Source: JACMLD01 sp044223995 (GTDB lineage: Bacteria; Bacteroidota; Bacteroidia; Chitinophagales; Chitinophagaceae). From it: DNA of 64,000 bases. The position numbers and the translations under genes are program-made. This document shows positions 63,350-64,000 of the stretch, in pieces. The notes under the pieces were generated by a model. It made no database searches. It was given only the letters and a program-made list of their open reading frames with translations, and had not been told where the DNA came from. The stretch's first letter is position 1; each line of letters opens with the position of its first letter. The stretch is from assembly GCA_044223995.1 (NCBI GenBank), contig JBGALE010000005.1, positions 124,001-188,000 of the forward strand, in the 5' to 3' direction.

Positions 63350-63742
63350 ATGAGCGCAAGAATGAGTGCTTCTACCAATGCACTGAATTGGTTTGAGATT
63401 CCTGTTACGGATATTGCAAGGGCCAGGAAGTTTTACGAAAGCATATTTGAAATAAAAATGGAGCAGATGGAAATGCCCGGTATGAAGTATGCCATGTTTC
63501 CCTTTGATCCTGCGAATGCGAAAATTGCCGGTGGCCTTGCAGAAAGCCCCATGCATACGCCCGGCCAGACCGGCAGCATCGTTTACCTGAATGGCAATCC
63601 GGATTTGCAACTGGTACTGGATAGAATTGAAAAAGCCGGCGGAAAGATTACCATGCCCAAAACATCCATTGGACAAAACGGCTTTATGGCTTTCTTTACC
63701 GACACCGAAGGTAACAGGATGGCGCTTCAATCCAATGCATAA
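63350..63742 (+). CDS. VOC-family protein (glyoxalase/dioxygenase fold)
   Basis: 130 residues, one VOC module: NALNWFEIPVTDIARARKFY is the typical beta-alpha start, GSIVYLNGNPDLQLVLDRIE the middle, and MAFFTDTEGNRMALQSNA the family end with the metal-binding Glu-like position. Members serve as glyoxalases, dioxygenases or antibiotic-binding proteins, and the true activity cannot be told. A decayed 5' copy lies 1.5 kb upstream. The upstream region has a palindromic TAGAATTTTTTCTATG at 63188. Confidence 0.85.
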   Translation: MSARMSASTNALNWFEIPVTDIARARKFYESIFEIKMEQMEMPGMKYAMFPFDPANAKIAGGLAESPMHTPGQTGSIVYLNGNPDLQLVLDRIEKAGGKITMPKTSIGQNGFMAFFTDTEGNRMALQSNA

Positions 63743-63821
63743 ACGGGAATAGCACATATTCAGAACATTTATATTGGCAAATTGGCATTGCTTGTTGAAT
63801 GCCATAAATAATTTTTTATCA

Positions 63822-63872
63822 GGTTCAAGCGTCCCGCTTGGACCTTTTATATGTCAGCACAAGCGATGCTTG
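63822..63872. repeat. Two adjacent short hairpins
   Basis: GGTTCAAGCG (63822-63831) pairs with CGCTTGGACC (63835-63844) around TCC, then TTTTAT follows. A second, CAAGC-GAT-GCTTG, is at 63860-63872. It may be a terminator for the VOC gene 80 bp upstream, or a palindromic repeat. The remaining downstream bases hold no gene. Confidence 0.5.
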
Positions 63873-64000
63873 CTCTTGAATTGGGATTTAGCAATATGTG
63901 GCTTGTAAACAAATACGCTATGTTTCAGTACAATGAATAGAAAAATTTCTACCGCCTGGAATCACTTTTCATTTTTACCTTAGCTATATTCTGGTAGTCA

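Noticed and set aside
1..64000. tRNA, rRNA, CRISPR array, prophage or restriction-modification genes
   Set aside because: I found no cloverleaf with the right spacing, no spaced direct repeats of the CRISPR type (the 21-bp array has no spacers), and no transposase, integrase or restriction gene. A tool scan would be needed for certainty.

Overview
The window is a 64 kb stretch of a Bacteroidota chromosome, most likely from the family Chitinophagaceae. Three things in the sequence point there. Genes for the type IX secretion system (T9SS) and its cargo are present: a PorQ-like protein, a gliding-type (type B) C-terminal domain and two type A sorting domains. Several genes are preceded by TAnnTTTG (-7) promoter elements instead of E. 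coli-type boxes, and no clear Shine-Dalgarno sites are seen. The neighbours are typical of the phylum, such as a HYC_CC_PP protein, a PF14121-type porin and many lipoproteins with a short signal and a Cys. No tRNA, rRNA, CRISPR array, transposase or phage gene was found. The genus call is inference.

Layout. 0-8.1 kb: a predicted amidoligase neighbourhood (end of an ATP-grasp gene, a GCS2-type carboxylate-amine ligase, a class I glutamine amidotransferase and a second ATP-grasp-like protein), interrupted by mmuM, a proline-iminopeptidase-like lipoprotein and a YtcJ-like amidohydrolase. 8.2-10.7 kb: small outer-membrane proteins and a cupin. 10.8-15.9 kb: a minus-strand metal-handling group (barrel, TlpA thioredoxin, two secreted HMA proteins, one with a tail holding 17 Cys, a HYC_CC_PP protein) followed by a large porin. 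16-24.4 kb: housekeeping and T9SS genes (purine nucleoside phosphorylase, type B T9SS protein, Lon, PorQ, a lone receiver domain, BioB). 24.4-31.5 kb: a tightly packed minus-strand operon for surface glycan or lipid work (M42 peptidase, a 58-residue membrane protein, a kinase-like/methyltransferase fusion, GT2, GT39, membrane sulfatase). 31.5-38.5 kb: mixed metabolic genes.

38.7-50.6 kb: carbohydrate use. A T9SS-exported GH88/105 hydrolase and a T9SS propeller-like protein face a minus-strand operon with an HGSNAT-like membrane acyltransferase, an SMP-30 lactonase, KDGal kinase, KDPG/KDGal aldolase and a GH3 enzyme. Together these suggest oligosaccharide cleavage followed by 2-keto-3-deoxy sugar-acid catabolism to pyruvate. 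A polysaccharide deacetylase and a glycosyltransferase follow.

50.9-64 kb: accessory DNA. It holds regulators, orphan lipoproteins and an unusual density of non-coding structure: A/C-rich word arrays, four copies of a double-palindrome element, a 15-unit 21-bp tandem array, a possible structured RNA, two large palindromic elements, and a truncated duplicate of a VOC-family gene. This region is where previously undescribed biology is most likely.
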